Below, in pieces: positions 25,202 through 34,877 of a stretch of DNA of 64,000 nt. This DNA is from Streptococcus cuniculi. Its GTDB lineage: Bacteria; Bacillota; Bacilli; Lactobacillales; Streptococcaceae. The stretch's first letter is position 1. Each line of letters opens with the position of its first letter. Where the stretch lies: the NCBI RefSeq assembly GCF_004570575.1, contig NZ_SPPD01000002.1:162107-226106 (forward strand). The letters are read 5' to 3'. The position numbers were made by a program, and so were the translations under genes. A model generated the notes under the pieces. The model had not been told where the DNA came from. It searched no databases and saw nothing but the letters and a program-made list of their open reading frames with translations.

Positions 25202-26182
25202 CTAAACTCCTTTCTTTGATAAATAGAGAGCTAAATCCTTGGCAAAATAGGTGATAATGATGTCAGCTCCTGCACGTTTCATGCCAAGAAGGGTTTCTAC
25301 CATCACTTTTTCTTCATCAATCCAGCCGTTTTGGGCTGCTGCCTTAATCATGGCATATTCACCACTGACATTATAGGCAACTAAAGGTAGGTTGCTTTGC
25401 TGCCTCACATCACGCAGAATATCTAAGAAAGCTAAGGCAGGTTTGACCATGAGGAAGTCTGCCCCCTCTGCTTCGTCACTCTGGGCTTCTCTAAGGGCTT
25501 CTAAGCGATTGGCAGGATCCATCTGGTAGGTCTTGCGATCTCCAAAAGCTGGAGCGCTTTCGCCCGCATCTCGAAACGGTCCATAAAAGCTTGAAGCAAA
25601 TTTAATCGCATAAGCCATAATGGCGATGTCCTCAAATCCCGCTTTGTCAAGACCTTGACGAATAGCATACACATAGCCATCCATGGCATTAGACGGAGCA
25701 ATAATATCTGCCCCTGCACGTGCTTGGCTCACCGCCACTTCCACCAATCGCTCCAAGGAAGCGTCGTTTAAGACATGTTCGCCGTCTAACACGCCACAAT
25801 GACCATGGCTGGTAAATTCGCACAGACAAGTGTCTGCGATGATGAGGACATCTGGGTAGTTCTGTTTAATCAAGCGGATGGCTTGTTGGACAATGCCATC
25901 TTCTGCAGAAGCTTGGGAGCCAATGGCATCTTTATGAGCAGGAATCCCAAAGATGATAAAGGCTTTGATACCTAAATCGACACTGCTTGCTACTTCTTGC
26001 AATAGATCTGTCAAGGAAAATTGAAAAACACCTGGCATGGACGCCACTTCTTGCTTGCTTTTCAAACCTTCCTTGACAAATAAGGGCTGAATGACGTCAT
26101 GGACAGAAAGTTGTGTTTCCCGAACCATATCCCGCATAGCGGCTGTCCTTCTCAATCTCCGATGTCTAGTAAACGATGTCAT
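25202..26182 (-). CDS. hemB: Porphobilinogen synthase HemB
   Basis: 326 residues. Condenses two 5-aminolevulinates to porphobilinogen. The cysteine-rich zinc site [16 protein letters not shown] is complete, so the zinc-dependent type is expected. Both substrate lysines are visible ([17 protein letters not shown] and [12 protein letters not shown]). Overlaps hemD by 17 nt in the hemA-C-D-B-L run. Confidence 0.96.
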   Translation of the reverse strand: MTSFTRHRRLRRTAAMRDMVRETQLSVHDVIQPLFVKEGLKSKQEVASMPGVFQFSLTDLLQEVASSVDLGIKAFIIFGIPAHKDAIGSQASAEDGIVQQAIRLIKQNYPDVLIIADTCLCEFTSHGHCGVLDGEHVLNDASLERLVEVAVSQARAGADIIAPSNAMDGYVYAIRQGLDKAGFEDIAIMAYAIKFASSFYGPFRDAGESAPAFGDRKTYQMDPANRLEALREAQSDEAEGADFLMVKPALAFLDILRDVRQQSNLPLVAYNVSGEYAMIKAAAQNGWIDEEKVMVETLLGMKRAGADIIITYFAKDLALYLSKKGV

Positions 26183-26897
26183 ATTTTTTTCCTTTCTCTT
26201 CTATAATCGTTTGCACCATCTTTTCAATGGACGGTGTTTCTGGCATGAGGCTCACAGTAGAGCCTGACATTTCGACTGCCTGTTGGGTACTGGTTCCAAT
26301 AACTGCGATTTCATGAGCTTCAGGCAAAATCTGACAGATTTCATGAAAACTCTGCCACGCTGACGGACTGGCAAAGGTCCAAAGGACCTCTTGTTCTGTC
26401 AAATATGCGGATAGTTTCTCTTGTCCGTCTTTGTGGTGCTGCGTATCGTAGAGCGCCCAAGCTAGTACCTCCTGCCCTCCTTCTCGTAACATTTCAGCTA
26501 GAATAGGATTTGACAAGCTGCTTTGTGGCAATAAAATCTTTTGCTTTGGCTGATTAAGGGCCAACCATTCAGCTGCAAAGTCTTTTGCATACTGATATTT
26601 AGATTCAAAAGCCACAGGATAGCCCAACTCCATGACTGCTTTACTGGTTTGATGACCAATGGTCGCTACCCTAGGCAAGGGTTCTTTCAGATAAGGTGCT
26701 AAACATTCTGCCGCGACAGCACTGGTGAAAAAGACCCAATCCATCTGCGAAAGTTTATCTAAAACCTCTTTGGGCATAGGATTTGCCTGACACTGAATGA
26801 GAGGCAGGTGATGAACCTTGAAACCAGCTTCTTCTAACTGAGATTGTAGCCGAGAATCTAGCGGATGTTCTCGGGTAAAAATCACTGTTTTTGTCAT
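26166..26897 (-). CDS. hemD: Uroporphyrinogen-III synthase HemD (stand-alone copy)
   Basis: About 243 residues, a two-lobed HemD fold of low conservation: [20 protein letters not shown] at the N-terminus, [29 protein letters not shown] and [15 protein letters not shown]. It closes hydroxymethylbilane to uroporphyrinogen III. I use ATG 26895-26897, overlapping the hemC stop as ATGA; an in-frame TTG at 26909 is less likely. A second HemD domain is fused to CobA at 35663-37105. Confidence 0.88.
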   Translation of the reverse strand: MTKTVIFTREHPLDSRLQSQLEEAGFKVHHLPLIQCQANPMPKEVLDKLSQMDWVFFTSAVAAECLAPYLKEPLPRVATIGHQTSKAVMELGYPVAFESKYQYAKDFAAEWLALNQPKQKILLPQSSLSNPILAEMLREGGQEVLAWALYDTQHHKDGQEKLSAYLTEQEVLWTFASPSAWQSFHEICQILPEAHEIAVIGTSTQQAVEMSGSTVSLMPETPSIEKMVQTIIEEKGKKYDIVY

Positions 26898-27802
26898 GAA
26901 ATCCCCCAAGCACCTTGAGCTGCCAAGGTTTCAACCGCTCTTTTGGCTAATCCTTCAGGTTTAGAGCCTTCTACACGAGCATAGAGACACTCTCCCTCTT
27001 TTGTCGCTAGCATAACGTCTAGCTGATAACCTGCTAGATGCTTCTGAGCATAGGCTCCAATAGGAAAGGTACAGTCCGCATTCATCAAAGCAAGCACCTC
27101 ACGCTCAATGGTCACGCAAGCAGCCGTCTCCTCATCCTGAATACTCTGTAAAATGTCAAGAATTTGATCATCGCCCTTGCGGCATTCAATGGCCAAAGCC
27201 CCTTGAGAAATGGCAGGTAAACAGGCTTCAAGTCCTAGTGGCTCAATGCTTAATTCTGGATGATCGAGCCAGCCCATACGCGACAAACCTGCCATGGCAA
27301 GTACAATCGCATCGTATTCCCCCTCTTGTACCTTTTCAATGCGTGTATCAATATTGCCACGCAGTTCGCAAATGGTTAAATCCGGACGAATTTTTAAGAG
27401 CTGAACCTTACGGCGCAGACTACTGGTTCCGACACGAGCACCTTTGGGCAAGGTAGCTAAGCTTTGCCCAACTTGGTGAAAAATCAAGCAGTCTCGCACA
27501 TCCTCTCTAGCAGGAATAGCCCCAAGCTGGCACCCTTCAACTAAGAGAGCTGGCATGTCTTTTAAACTATGAATGGCAATGTCAATTTCCTGTTCAAGTA
27601 GAGCTCGCTCAATTTCCTTGACAAAGACACCTTTACCACCAATTTCTTGTAAACTAATGGTATTCAAACGGTCTCCCTTGGTCTGGTAGGGAACCAATTC
27701 AAACACGACTTCTGGATGCTTTTCTTGCAGGAGAGCAAGGGTTTGCTTGGTCTGGGTCTGAGCCAGCTTACTTTTTCTCGTTCCAACTTTAATTGTGGTC
27801 AT
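26894..27802 (-). CDS. hemC: Hydroxymethylbilane synthase HemC
   Basis: 302 residues. Polymerises four porphobilinogens. Motifs: VGTRKSKLAQTQT, AIHSLKDMPA, GTSSLRRKVQLL, ELRGNIDTR and the dipyrromethane-cofactor cysteine in NADCTFPIGAYA. Overlaps hemA by 14 nt and hemD by 4 nt. Confidence 0.96.
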   Translation of the reverse strand: MTTIKVGTRKSKLAQTQTKQTLALLQEKHPEVVFELVPYQTKGDRLNTISLQEIGGKGVFVKEIERALLEQEIDIAIHSLKDMPALLVEGCQLGAIPAREDVRDCLIFHQVGQSLATLPKGARVGTSSLRRKVQLLKIRPDLTICELRGNIDTRIEKVQEGEYDAIVLAMAGLSRMGWLDHPELSIEPLGLEACLPAISQGALAIECRKGDDQILDILQSIQDEETAACVTIEREVLALMNADCTFPIGAYAQKHLAGYQLDVMLATKEGECLYARVEGSKPEGLAKRAVETLAAQGAWGIS

Positions 27803-29048
27803 TTTCCAATCCTTCCTTTCCCTGCTCTAAGCCAAAAATCTTACAAATCAAGGCAATATCGTAGTGGGAATTCTCCCCAATAGACATTTCTTTGAGCTGC
27901 AAAATCGGCTCTTTTAAAATCTGATTGACAACACTCTTCATGTGCTTGGAGATTTGTTTTTCTTCCCGAGCAGTCATATTGGGGAGTTTTCTCTTCAAGC
28001 TTTTAAGAGAGCTAGCTTGAGCTTCTAAAGAACGCTCTCTCAACTCACGAATCAAGGGCACAATCCCTAGTTGTTTCTTCCATTCGTCGAATTTAAACAG
28101 TTCTACATCCACTTCTGCTGCAATTTTTTCGGCAATCTCTTCTCGCTCTGCTCGGTAAATCTCCAATTGATTGGTCAAATTTTCAATCGTATACAGTTGC
28201 AAATCAGGGCTTGGATGAATGGTTCGTGGCAGACAGAGGTCAAAGGCGATAGCCTCTTTTTTCAACATGGATGGAAATAGGATATACTCTCCTGTTTTGA
28301 CTGCTGAAAAGATTACATCCGCTTGCCCAGCAACGTCAACGAGCTGCTCCCAAGCATGAGCAGAAACCCGCTCATCTCCTAAAAAAGGCTGCGCTTTCTC
28401 CACTGTCCGATTGACAAGTAAAATAGAAGAGAAAGGCTTTTGCAGGGCGTATTTAGTGACCAACTGTCCAATTTCTCCCAAGCCGATAATGGCAATGCTC
28501 TTATGTTCATAGTCAAAATCAAGCAAGTCAAGCTGTTGCATGGCTGTTAAACTAATGGAAATAGGACGAGCATTGATACGATACTCCTCATGCATGCGTT
28601 TTGCAAAGGTTAGCACCTGCCGTGATACTTCATTGAGAATAATTCCTGTCGTCCCTGCTTCTTTTGCCGTTTGAAAGGCTGTTTTGAGCTGGCCTAATAT
28701 CTGTGTTTCCCCTAAGATTTTAGATTCCAACCCAATTGACACTCGCAACAAATGGCGCAAGACTTCCTCGGCTTCTTTAAAGACCAGATAGGGCTCAATT
28801 TCCTCAGCTGCTACTCCAAAGCAATCCGCTAAAAAGTGCTTGGCGTAATAACGTCCCGTATGCAATTGATCGACGACCAAATAAAGTTCTGTCCGATTGC
28901 AAGTCGAGACTATGACATCTTCCAAGATACTTTTTTCTCTATAAAGCCGCTTTAAGGACTCTTCTATATGCTCATCTGAAAAATGCAACTTTTCGAGCAC
29001 AGACAGAGGGGTCTCCTTATGTGTCAACCCCACATACAATAAATACAT
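27789..29048 (-). CDS. hemA: Glutamyl-tRNA reductase HemA
   Basis: 419 residues. First committed step of the C5 pathway, reducing glutamyl-tRNA to glutamate-1-semialdehyde. The catalytic cysteine is in VSTCNRTELYLVVD; the NADPH fold is IAIIGLGEIGQLVTKYA; SKILGETQILGQLK is also characteristic. Most streptococci lack tetrapyrrole synthesis, so its presence inside a B12 operon indicates dedication to cobalamin. Starts 22 nt after the precorrin-2 dehydrogenase stop. Confidence 0.96.
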   Translation of the reverse strand: MYLLYVGLTHKETPLSVLEKLHFSDEHIEESLKRLYREKSILEDVIVSTCNRTELYLVVDQLHTGRYYAKHFLADCFGVAAEEIEPYLVFKEAEEVLRHLLRVSIGLESKILGETQILGQLKTAFQTAKEAGTTGIILNEVSRQVLTFAKRMHEEYRINARPISISLTAMQQLDLLDFDYEHKSIAIIGLGEIGQLVTKYALQKPFSSILLVNRTVEKAQPFLGDERVSAHAWEQLVDVAGQADVIFSAVKTGEYILFPSMLKKEAIAFDLCLPRTIHPSPDLQLYTIENLTNQLEIYRAEREEIAEKIAAEVDVELFKFDEWKKQLGIVPLIRELRERSLEAQASSLKSLKRKLPNMTAREEKQISKHMKSVVNQILKEPILQLKEMSIGENSHYDIALICKIFGLEQGKEGLENDHN

Positions 29049-29070
29049 ACAACTATCCTCTTTCTTAGGA

Positions 29071-29502
29071 TTACAATTCTTCTAAGATCGTTTCTAATTT
29101 TTTACGAATTTCTTTAGACCGGGCAGGAGATAGACCATTGGTCGAAATCATCACAGAAAAATCTTTGGCGCGTGCAATAGCGACATTGTAAAAATCTGAA
29201 AAATGCTTATCACCAGTATTGTTGACTAGCTGGCTCGGATGAGCTTCTTCCATGACTTGTCGATTGACATCATCCTTATCTGTACAGGCAAAGACAAGCT
29301 TAGCATCTGTCAAGTCTCCTGTCTGGTAAGGACGCTTCACCCAATGAATCCTAGTTGGGTCAATCGCTTCATGCAACCTTGGACTAACAACTGTTACCCA
29401 AGCGCCTGCTGCAAGCAAGGTCTTAATCTTTCTGGACGCCACAAGGCCACCTCCAACGACCACAACTGGCTTTTCGTAAATGTTAATCATGACTGGATAC
29501 AT
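29071..29502 (-). CDS. Precorrin-2 dehydrogenase (short Met8/SirC type)
   Basis: 143 residues. N-terminal NAD fold VVVVGGGLVASRKIKTLLAAG; VFACTDKDDVNRQVMEEA and FSVMISTNGLSPARSKEIRKK follow, as in the N-terminal domain of CysG. It oxidises precorrin-2 to sirohydrochlorin (factor II), the substrate of the cobalt chelatase CbiK in the anaerobic pathway. Shorter than Met8 because the C-terminal dimer/chelatase part is absent, consistent with CbiK doing cobalt insertion. Confidence 0.87.
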   Translation of the reverse strand: MYPVMINIYEKPVVVVGGGLVASRKIKTLLAAGAWVTVVSPRLHEAIDPTRIHWVKRPYQTGDLTDAKLVFACTDKDDVNRQVMEEAHPSQLVNNTGDKHFSDFYNVAIARAKDFSVMISTNGLSPARSKEIRKKLETILEEL

Positions 29503-29511
29503 AGGCTTCTC

Positions 29512-30087
29512 CTACTTTTTACTCCGAAAAATTTTAGCACTGCGCTTATAGACTGTATCGGCTACACCAAGTCGATCATTGACGAGCCGAGCGAGCACGA
29601 AAAAGTAATCTGATAAGCGGTTGATGTACTTGAGACCAACAGGATTAACGGCTTCTTCTGCTTCAATCACAGCTACCATTTTTCTCTCTAAACGTCTGGT
29701 CATGGTTCGCGCCATGTGAAAGGAACTGGCAATCTTATGCCCGCCTGGAATGATAAAATATTCTAATTTAGGAGGAATGTGCATGTAGGCATCCAATTTT
29801 TCTTCCAGCCATGCCACATCTTTTTCAGCTTGCTTGTAAGGACGCAATTCACGAGGCGTTGCTAAATCACTTCCGCAATCAAAGAGCTGCTGCTGGATTT
29901 CTTCACATTCTACCCTTAAATCATCTAATTGGTCAAACTCTGTCATTTCTGAAACAATTCGTCCCAACAGCGAGCAAACCTCATCCATCGTTCCATAGGC
30001 TTCCACACGAATATGGGTTTTAGACACTCTATCTCCACCATATAAACGCGTGAAACCAGTATCTCCGTATTTTGTATAAATCTTCAT
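29512..30087 (-). CDS. PduO-type ATP:cob(I)alamin adenosyltransferase (copy 2)
   Basis: 191 residues, paralogue of 9648-10247. Motifs: YGGDRVSKTHIRVEAYGTMD, RTMTRRLERKMVAVIEAEE and INRLSDYFFVLARLVN. It lies 3 nt after cobQ, which needs adenosylated substrate, so this copy probably adenosylates pathway intermediates whereas copy 1 may recharge cobalamin for EutBC. The split of work is inferred from position. No BtuR/CobA-type enzyme is seen in the window. Confidence 0.9.
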   Translation of the reverse strand: MKIYTKYGDTGFTRLYGGDRVSKTHIRVEAYGTMDEVCSLLGRIVSEMTEFDQLDDLRVECEEIQQQLFDCGSDLATPRELRPYKQAEKDVAWLEEKLDAYMHIPPKLEYFIIPGGHKIASSFHMARTMTRRLERKMVAVIEAEEAVNPVGLKYINRLSDYFFVLARLVNDRLGVADTVYKRSAKIFRSKK

Positions 30088-30090
30088 ATT

Positions 30091-31587
30091 CTACTCTTCT
30101 TTATTGACAATGCGGTAAATAGCGTCCATATCCAAGGATTCACGCAAAATATCCGCTAATTTATCGTATTCTCTATCCTTAAATTCTTGCAGGGTCACGA
30201 CTTTATCATGGATGGGTTCTAAGCCCTTGGCTTCTCGAATGCTGTTTAAGTACTGTCTTGTCCAGTCGAGATTATCAAAGACACCGTGCAAATAAGTTCC
30301 CTGTACTTGGCCGTCATGCCCTATCGCACCGTCTATTCGCTCAGTTTTTTCCCCATTTTGAAGGGTAATCGTTGAAAATGGCTGTACTCCTTCTGCGATG
30401 GTTGTTTCACCCATGTGAATCTCGTAGCCTTCTAACTCATGACCTGCATGGTTCGCTCTGACTTGGGTTGTCCGTTTGGCAGCTTTAAAGGTCGTCTCTG
30501 CGTCCAATAGCCCCAGACCTGCGATTTCTTCAATGCTTGATTCCACATGCAAGGGGTCAGACAGTTTCTTGCCCAATAGCTGATAGCCACCACAAATGCC
30601 AAAAATATGCACCCCTTGCTCGAGGCAGTGGAGGATTTCTCGCTCCAAGCCAGATTCCCGCAAATAATCCATATCTTCAATGGTATTTTTACTGCCTGGT
30701 AAAATCAACAAATCGGGCAAACCAATCGCATCTCCTGGCATGACATAGCGAACCGATACATCTGGCTGGATTTCTAAACTATGAAAATCCGTGAAATTCG
30801 ACATCCGCTTGAGACCGATAATGGCCACATCCAAGTCTTTTTGGGTATCGAATCGACGGCTCTTTTGCACCAAAGCAACACTATCTTCGCTATCAATATC
30901 AAGACTTGCATAGGGAACCACTCCAAGAACTGGAATGTGGGTTAATTCCTCAATCATATCAATCCCCGACTGCAACAAGGCGACGTCGCCACGGAATTTA
31001 TTGATGACAACACCTTTGACACGAGCCCGATCTTCCTTGGGCATCAGCTCAATAGTGCCATAAATAGAGGCAAAAACCCCTCCCTTGTCAATATCCGCCA
31101 CCAAGATGACTGGTGCATCAACGAGCTTAGCCATGCCCATATTGACAATATCATGACTATTCAGATTGATTTCTGCGGGGCTTCCAGCTCCTTCTAGGAC
31201 GATAAGGTCATTTTCAGAGCCTAATTCTTCATACACTTCCTTGATTTTCGGAAGCAATTGCTGCTTAAATTCGTGGTACTCAACAGCATCCATATCACGA
31301 AGGACATTGCCCATAAAGACGACCTGTGATTTTCTGTCAGAAGTCGGTTTGAGCAGTACAGGATTCATCCGTACATCAGGGTCAACACCTGCAGCTTCTG
31401 CCTGCACGACCTGAGCCCGCCCCATTTCGTCGCCTTTTTTAGTGATGAAGGAGTTGAGGGCCATATTTTGTGATTTAAACGGGACAACTTTTAAGCCATC
31501 TTGTTTAAAAATTCGGCAAAGACCAGCAACAATAATGCTCTTTCCAGCATCTGAGGCAGTACCTTGCACCATAATTGATTTTACCAT
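30091..31587 (-). CDS. cobQ: Adenosylcobyric acid synthase CobQ (CbiP)
   Basis: 498 residues. N-terminal ATPase domain with the modified P-loop MVQGTASDAGKSIIVAGLCR, then a triad-type glutamine amidotransferase domain with the cysteine nucleophile in HIFGICGGYQLLG and histidine in GTYLHGVFDN. It amidates four carboxylates of the adenosylated corrin ring. Overlaps cbiO by 7 nt. Distinguished from CbiA by length and by the SQNMALNSF motif. Confidence 0.96.
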   Translation of the reverse strand: MVKSIMVQGTASDAGKSIIVAGLCRIFKQDGLKVVPFKSQNMALNSFITKKGDEMGRAQVVQAEAAGVDPDVRMNPVLLKPTSDRKSQVVFMGNVLRDMDAVEYHEFKQQLLPKIKEVYEELGSENDLIVLEGAGSPAEINLNSHDIVNMGMAKLVDAPVILVADIDKGGVFASIYGTIELMPKEDRARVKGVVINKFRGDVALLQSGIDMIEELTHIPVLGVVPYASLDIDSEDSVALVQKSRRFDTQKDLDVAIIGLKRMSNFTDFHSLEIQPDVSVRYVMPGDAIGLPDLLILPGSKNTIEDMDYLRESGLEREILHCLEQGVHIFGICGGYQLLGKKLSDPLHVESSIEEIAGLGLLDAETTFKAAKRTTQVRANHAGHELEGYEIHMGETTIAEGVQPFSTITLQNGEKTERIDGAIGHDGQVQGTYLHGVFDNLDWTRQYLNSIREAKGLEPIHDKVVTLQEFKDREYDKLADILRESLDMDAIYRIVNKEE

Positions 31588-32393
31588 TTTACATCCCCTT
31601 TCAATAATTGTTTAAAAAAATCCATTTCATTGAGCGCAAGAGGCGCTTTTATCGCTTGATGTAGCTTGACAATCCACGGAGCTTCTAAACCAGCTTTTTC
31701 CAACAAATCCACTTTTTGAAAGAGCTGAAATTTATCCCCTTCTGCTAGCACTTTCCCCTTGTGCAGCAAGTAAGAATAATCACAGCAATCATACATCAAG
31801 TCCATGTCGTGACTGGTCAAAATGATATTTGTCCCCGCAGCGACTAATTTTTTCATGGAGTCTGCCATTTTTCTACGTCCTTTTGGATCAAGTCCAGCCG
31901 TTGGCTCATCCAAGAGTAGGTATTTGGGCTGCAAAGCTAACATCCCTGCAATCGCTACACGTTTTTTCTGACCATAGCTGAGATATTGGATAGGCTTATC
32001 TGCTAGATGAGTGATGTCCATCATCTCTAAAGCCCTTGACACACGCTCGTTAATCTCGTTAGGGCTGTATGCCAAATTTTCCAAAGCCAGACCAATATCG
32101 TCCTTGACAATGGTATAAAACAGCTGCTGTTCGGGATTTTGAAAGACCATATTCACATCCTGACGGTACTGAAACAAAGCCTTTTTGGTCATGGATACAG
32201 CCTCACCTTGATAGAGAACCTGCCCTTCTTGCGGCATTAAAAGACCAGTGATAATCTTCATGGTTGTGGATTTGCCAGAACCATTCGCTCCTAAAATCCC
32301 GGTAATCCGTCCTTCTTGAAAGTCCATAGAAATGTGCTCTAGTGTAGGACATTTGCGGTCGTATGAAAAGGAAATCTCTCTTAACTGTAACAT
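31581..32393 (-). CDS. cbiO: Cobalt ECF transporter ATPase CbiO
   Basis: 270 residues from ATG 32393 (AGGAG just before); an alternative ATG at 32414 overlaps the cbiQ stop. Walker A ILGANGSGKSTTMK, Q-loop VNMVFQNPEQQLF, signature YLSYGQKKRVAIA and Walker B LLLDEPTAGLDPKG. Energises the CbiMNQ cobalt importer. Confidence 0.94.
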   Translation of the reverse strand: MLQLREISFSYDRKCPTLEHISMDFQEGRITGILGANGSGKSTTMKIITGLLMPQEGQVLYQGEAVSMTKKALFQYRQDVNMVFQNPEQQLFYTIVKDDIGLALENLAYSPNEINERVSRALEMMDITHLADKPIQYLSYGQKKRVAIAGMLALQPKYLLLDEPTAGLDPKGRRKMADSMKKLVAAGTNIILTSHDMDLMYDCCDYSYLLHKGKVLAEGDKFQLFQKVDLLEKAGLEAPWIVKLHQAIKAPLALNEMDFFKQLLKGDVKW

Positions 32394-32410
32394 CTTCTTC
32401 TCCTCTTGTC

Positions 32411-33085
32411 TCATTCTCTCTGATAACCGTCAAATTTAAGGGTTAAGACTTCGTTCAAGCGCTCATTATCATCTAATAACTTGGTAAATAAGGTATGAGC
32501 TAACATGCCCAAAGCCTTGTAATTCTTCCGTTTTTTGTAAAAAGCAAACTTTAAATCCAAGGTATCGCGGATAGTTAGAAATTCATACAGGACTAGAAAA
32601 ATAAAACGATACATGAGTACAACGATTTCTAAGAGAAATAGAGGAACATGGATTTTCTTAAACAGTTGAACCATTTGAGTAAATGGTACGGTAAGTGCAA
32701 AAAAGTAAGTAGCCACTAACGAACAATAGATGCGCAGTACAATAAAACCAGCCTGCTGCAAACTTTGACCATTGATTCCTAAGTAGCCTTTAAAAAAGGG
32801 TAGGGCGATGAGAAAAGAGCCCTTATCTGCATGATAGGTTACAACGAAGGTCAATAAACTGATAAAGATAAAGATGATCGCATGGAGGTGCCACTTGAGA
32901 TAAGCGGAGATAGACATCCGTGCTACATAGCAAGTCAGAAGGACAACCGTCATCAGCAGACCCAACTGCAAAGGAACGATCCCAGAAAAGCTAATGATGA
33001 GTAGAAAGACGTAAAAGAGAAATTTGTAGTCTGCTTTTACACCTCTCCACCGATTTTGGTAGGCATATTTATCAATTACAAACAT
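32411..33085 (-). CDS. cbiQ: Cobalt ECF transporter transmembrane protein CbiQ
   Basis: 224 residues, several membrane helices (FLFYVFLLIISFSGIVPLQL, ALTVPF region, LLEIVVLMYRFIFLVLYEF) and a C-terminal charged region (RDTLDLKFAFYKKRKNY) where ECF coupling proteins contact the ATPase. Placed between cbiN and cbiO as usual. Sequence conservation of CbiQ is low; context makes the call firm. Confidence 0.92.
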   Translation of the reverse strand: MFVIDKYAYQNRWRGVKADYKFLFYVFLLIISFSGIVPLQLGLLMTVVLLTCYVARMSISAYLKWHLHAIIFIFISLLTFVVTYHADKGSFLIALPFFKGYLGINGQSLQQAGFIVLRIYCSLVATYFFALTVPFTQMVQLFKKIHVPLFLLEIVVLMYRFIFLVLYEFLTIRDTLDLKFAFYKKRKNYKALGMLAHTLFTKLLDDNERLNEVLTLKFDGYQRE

Positions 33086-33122
33086 CTTTATTGACCTCCC
33101 AACCTATATCAACGAGACTTGA

Positions 33123-33413
33123 TTAAGCTGATTTGTTCAAGTCTTTCTTTCCTCTATTGTATCCAATGACGTAAAAAATGATTCCGGCTCCGATACTTCC
33201 TTGAAGGGTAAACAAGAGACTTTCTACTTCTGCCCCTGCTGGTTCAAAGATGGGTGAAAACCATGGCTCGTAATCCTCTTGAATGGAGGTAATAGCTGTC
33301 TCTGCTGCGTCATCGGTGCCACTATATTCTACACCTTTTGGAGCGAAAAAGAAGGCAGATAAAATAACGGCAACTGCTGCTAAAAGCAAGAATAAATTTT
33401 TATGAGATTTCAT
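33123..33413 (-). CDS. cbiN: Cobalt transporter auxiliary protein CbiN
   Basis: 96 residues with two membrane helices: [19 protein letters not shown] near the start and [15 protein letters not shown] near the end, joined by an extracytoplasmic loop containing the family segment [12 protein letters not shown]. CbiN loops into CbiM and is needed for metal insertion. Overlaps cbiM by 4 nt (ATGA). Confidence 0.93.
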   Translation of the reverse strand: MKSHKNLFLLLAAVAVILSAFFFAPKGVEYSGTDDAAETAITSIQEDYEPWFSPIFEPAGAEVESLLFTLQGSIGAGIIFYVIGYNRGKKDLNKSA

Positions 33414-34138
33414 GCGAATAGTCCTTCCTTTTCTTTAATCGTATCAGAGATGAGGTTATAAAGAATCACTGTGAGCAAGCCCTCTACAATGGCAATCGGT
33501 ACCTGTGTGGTTAAAAAGACACCCATGAATTTCAAGGCAGAACCGACAAACCCTGCTGTTGGATCTGGAAATACAAGCCCCAGCTGGATAGAAGTTGTCG
33601 CATACGTCGCAAGGTCTGCCACTACTGCACAAAGGAAAAGGGCAACACGACGAGATACCTTCATGGACAATGCTAATTTATAGATAAAATAACCGACAAA
33701 AGGACCCACAACAGCCATTGAAAAGGCGTTCGCCCCAAGCGTTGTCAACCCACCATGCGCAAGCAATAAGGCTTGAAAGAGTAGGCAAATCATTCCCAAA
33801 ACACTGACCACAGAAGGCCCAAACATAGCTGTCCCAATCCCAACACCCGTCGGATGAGAGCTAGAGCCTGTCACAGAAGGAATTTTCAAGGCTGATAGAA
33901 TAAAGATAAAGGCACCTGAAAGAGCAAGCATGGTTTTAGAATTTGGATTCTTTGCTACGATTTTCTTAATATTTAAGACTCCCACAACAAAGAAAGGCAA
34001 AAAGAGAGCAAACCATACCAAACACCACACTGGTGGCAAATACCCTTCCATAATGTGCATAGCCTCAACTGGCCGAGGACACAAGAAATACAAGACAATA
34101 AATAGCACAATGGCTAACTTTTTATTATAGTTTTTCAT
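33410..34138 (-). CDS. cbiM: Cobalt-binding S component CbiM
   Basis: About 242 residues from ATG 34136-34138, six nt after GGAG; an upstream ATG at 34150 has no ribosome site. A signal peptide ([19 protein letters not shown]) is followed by [13 protein letters not shown]: in this family the freed Met-His amino terminus coordinates Co(II). [19 protein letters not shown] with its metal-site histidine is also present. Seven-helix substrate-capture protein of the ECF importer. Confidence 0.95.
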   Translation of the reverse strand: MKNYNKKLAIVLFIVLYFLCPRPVEAMHIMEGYLPPVWCLVWFALFLPFFVVGVLNIKKIVAKNPNSKTMLALSGAFIFILSALKIPSVTGSSSHPTGVGIGTAMFGPSVVSVLGMICLLFQALLLAHGGLTTLGANAFSMAVVGPFVGYFIYKLALSMKVSRRVALFLCAVVADLATYATTSIQLGLVFPDPTAGFVGSALKFMGVFLTTQVPIAIVEGLLTVILYNLISDTIKEKEGLFA

Positions 34139-34172
34139 AGAATTCTCCATTCGTAGATAGCGCTAGGCTAGT

Positions 34173-34874
34173 TTACAACAGATTTTTCTTGACAATCATG
34201 GTTGTAAAATAGCTGAGTTTGCTTTCAACATCAAGGTCTGCAACTCCTCGCATGATGATTTGCTTATCAGAAGAAGCATGACTGACTAAGAACGTATTGT
34301 TGACTAATTGGTGCTTTTCAAGCAAGGGCAAAACGACATCTAAGTGGTTGGCTACCTTCATCAAGACCACGGTATCATGAAGGGAAAGTGCAGCATCCAT
34401 GGTTTCTACATCTGTTGTAGCAGGAACTACCGCAAAGGACTCTTCGTCCATGGTGAGAGGCTGACCAAGCTCAGAAGCCATGCAGGTAAAGGAGGTGATC
34501 CCCGGAATCGTTTGGGTCTCAATCTCGTCTTTTAAAATATCCAATAAATAGCTATAGGTGCTATAAACCATTGGATCTCCTAGCGTGATAAATCCAACAT
34601 TTTTACCAGCTTTAACGTCTTCGACGATTTCTTTTGAAATGGCTTCCCACTGCTCTTTTTTCTCTTCTAGAGAGGCAATCATTGGAAAATGACGTTGCTT
34701 AATCTCCAAATGTTCGTTGAGATACGTTTCTGCAATGGACAGGGCTAAACTTTTCGTACGTTTTTTCGCTTCCGGTGTATAGATGATGTCCAAATCATTA
34801 AGGAGACGGCTGGCTTTGACCGTCACCAATTCGCTATCTCCCGGACCAATTCCGATTCCATAAAATTTTGCCAT
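34173..34874 (-). CDS. cbiL: Cobalt-precorrin-2 C(20)-methyltransferase CbiL
   Basis: 233 residues, tetrapyrrole methylase fold with YGIGIGPGDSELVTVKA at the SAM-site start, YTPEAKKRTKSLALSIAE and VGFITLGDPMVYSTYSYL. It adds the C20 methyl group, later lost in ring contraction. Lies 3 nt downstream of cbiK and 34 nt upstream of the cbiM start. Confidence 0.94.
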   Translation of the reverse strand: MAKFYGIGIGPGDSELVTVKASRLLNDLDIIYTPEAKKRTKSLALSIAETYLNEHLEIKQRHFPMIASLEEKKEQWEAISKEIVEDVKAGKNVGFITLGDPMVYSTYSYLLDILKDEIETQTIPGITSFTCMASELGQPLTMDEESFAVVPATTDVETMDAALSLHDTVVLMKVANHLDVVLPLLEKHQLVNNTFLVSHASSDKQIIMRGVADLDVESKLSYFTTMIVKKNLL

Positions 34875-34877
34875 TTT

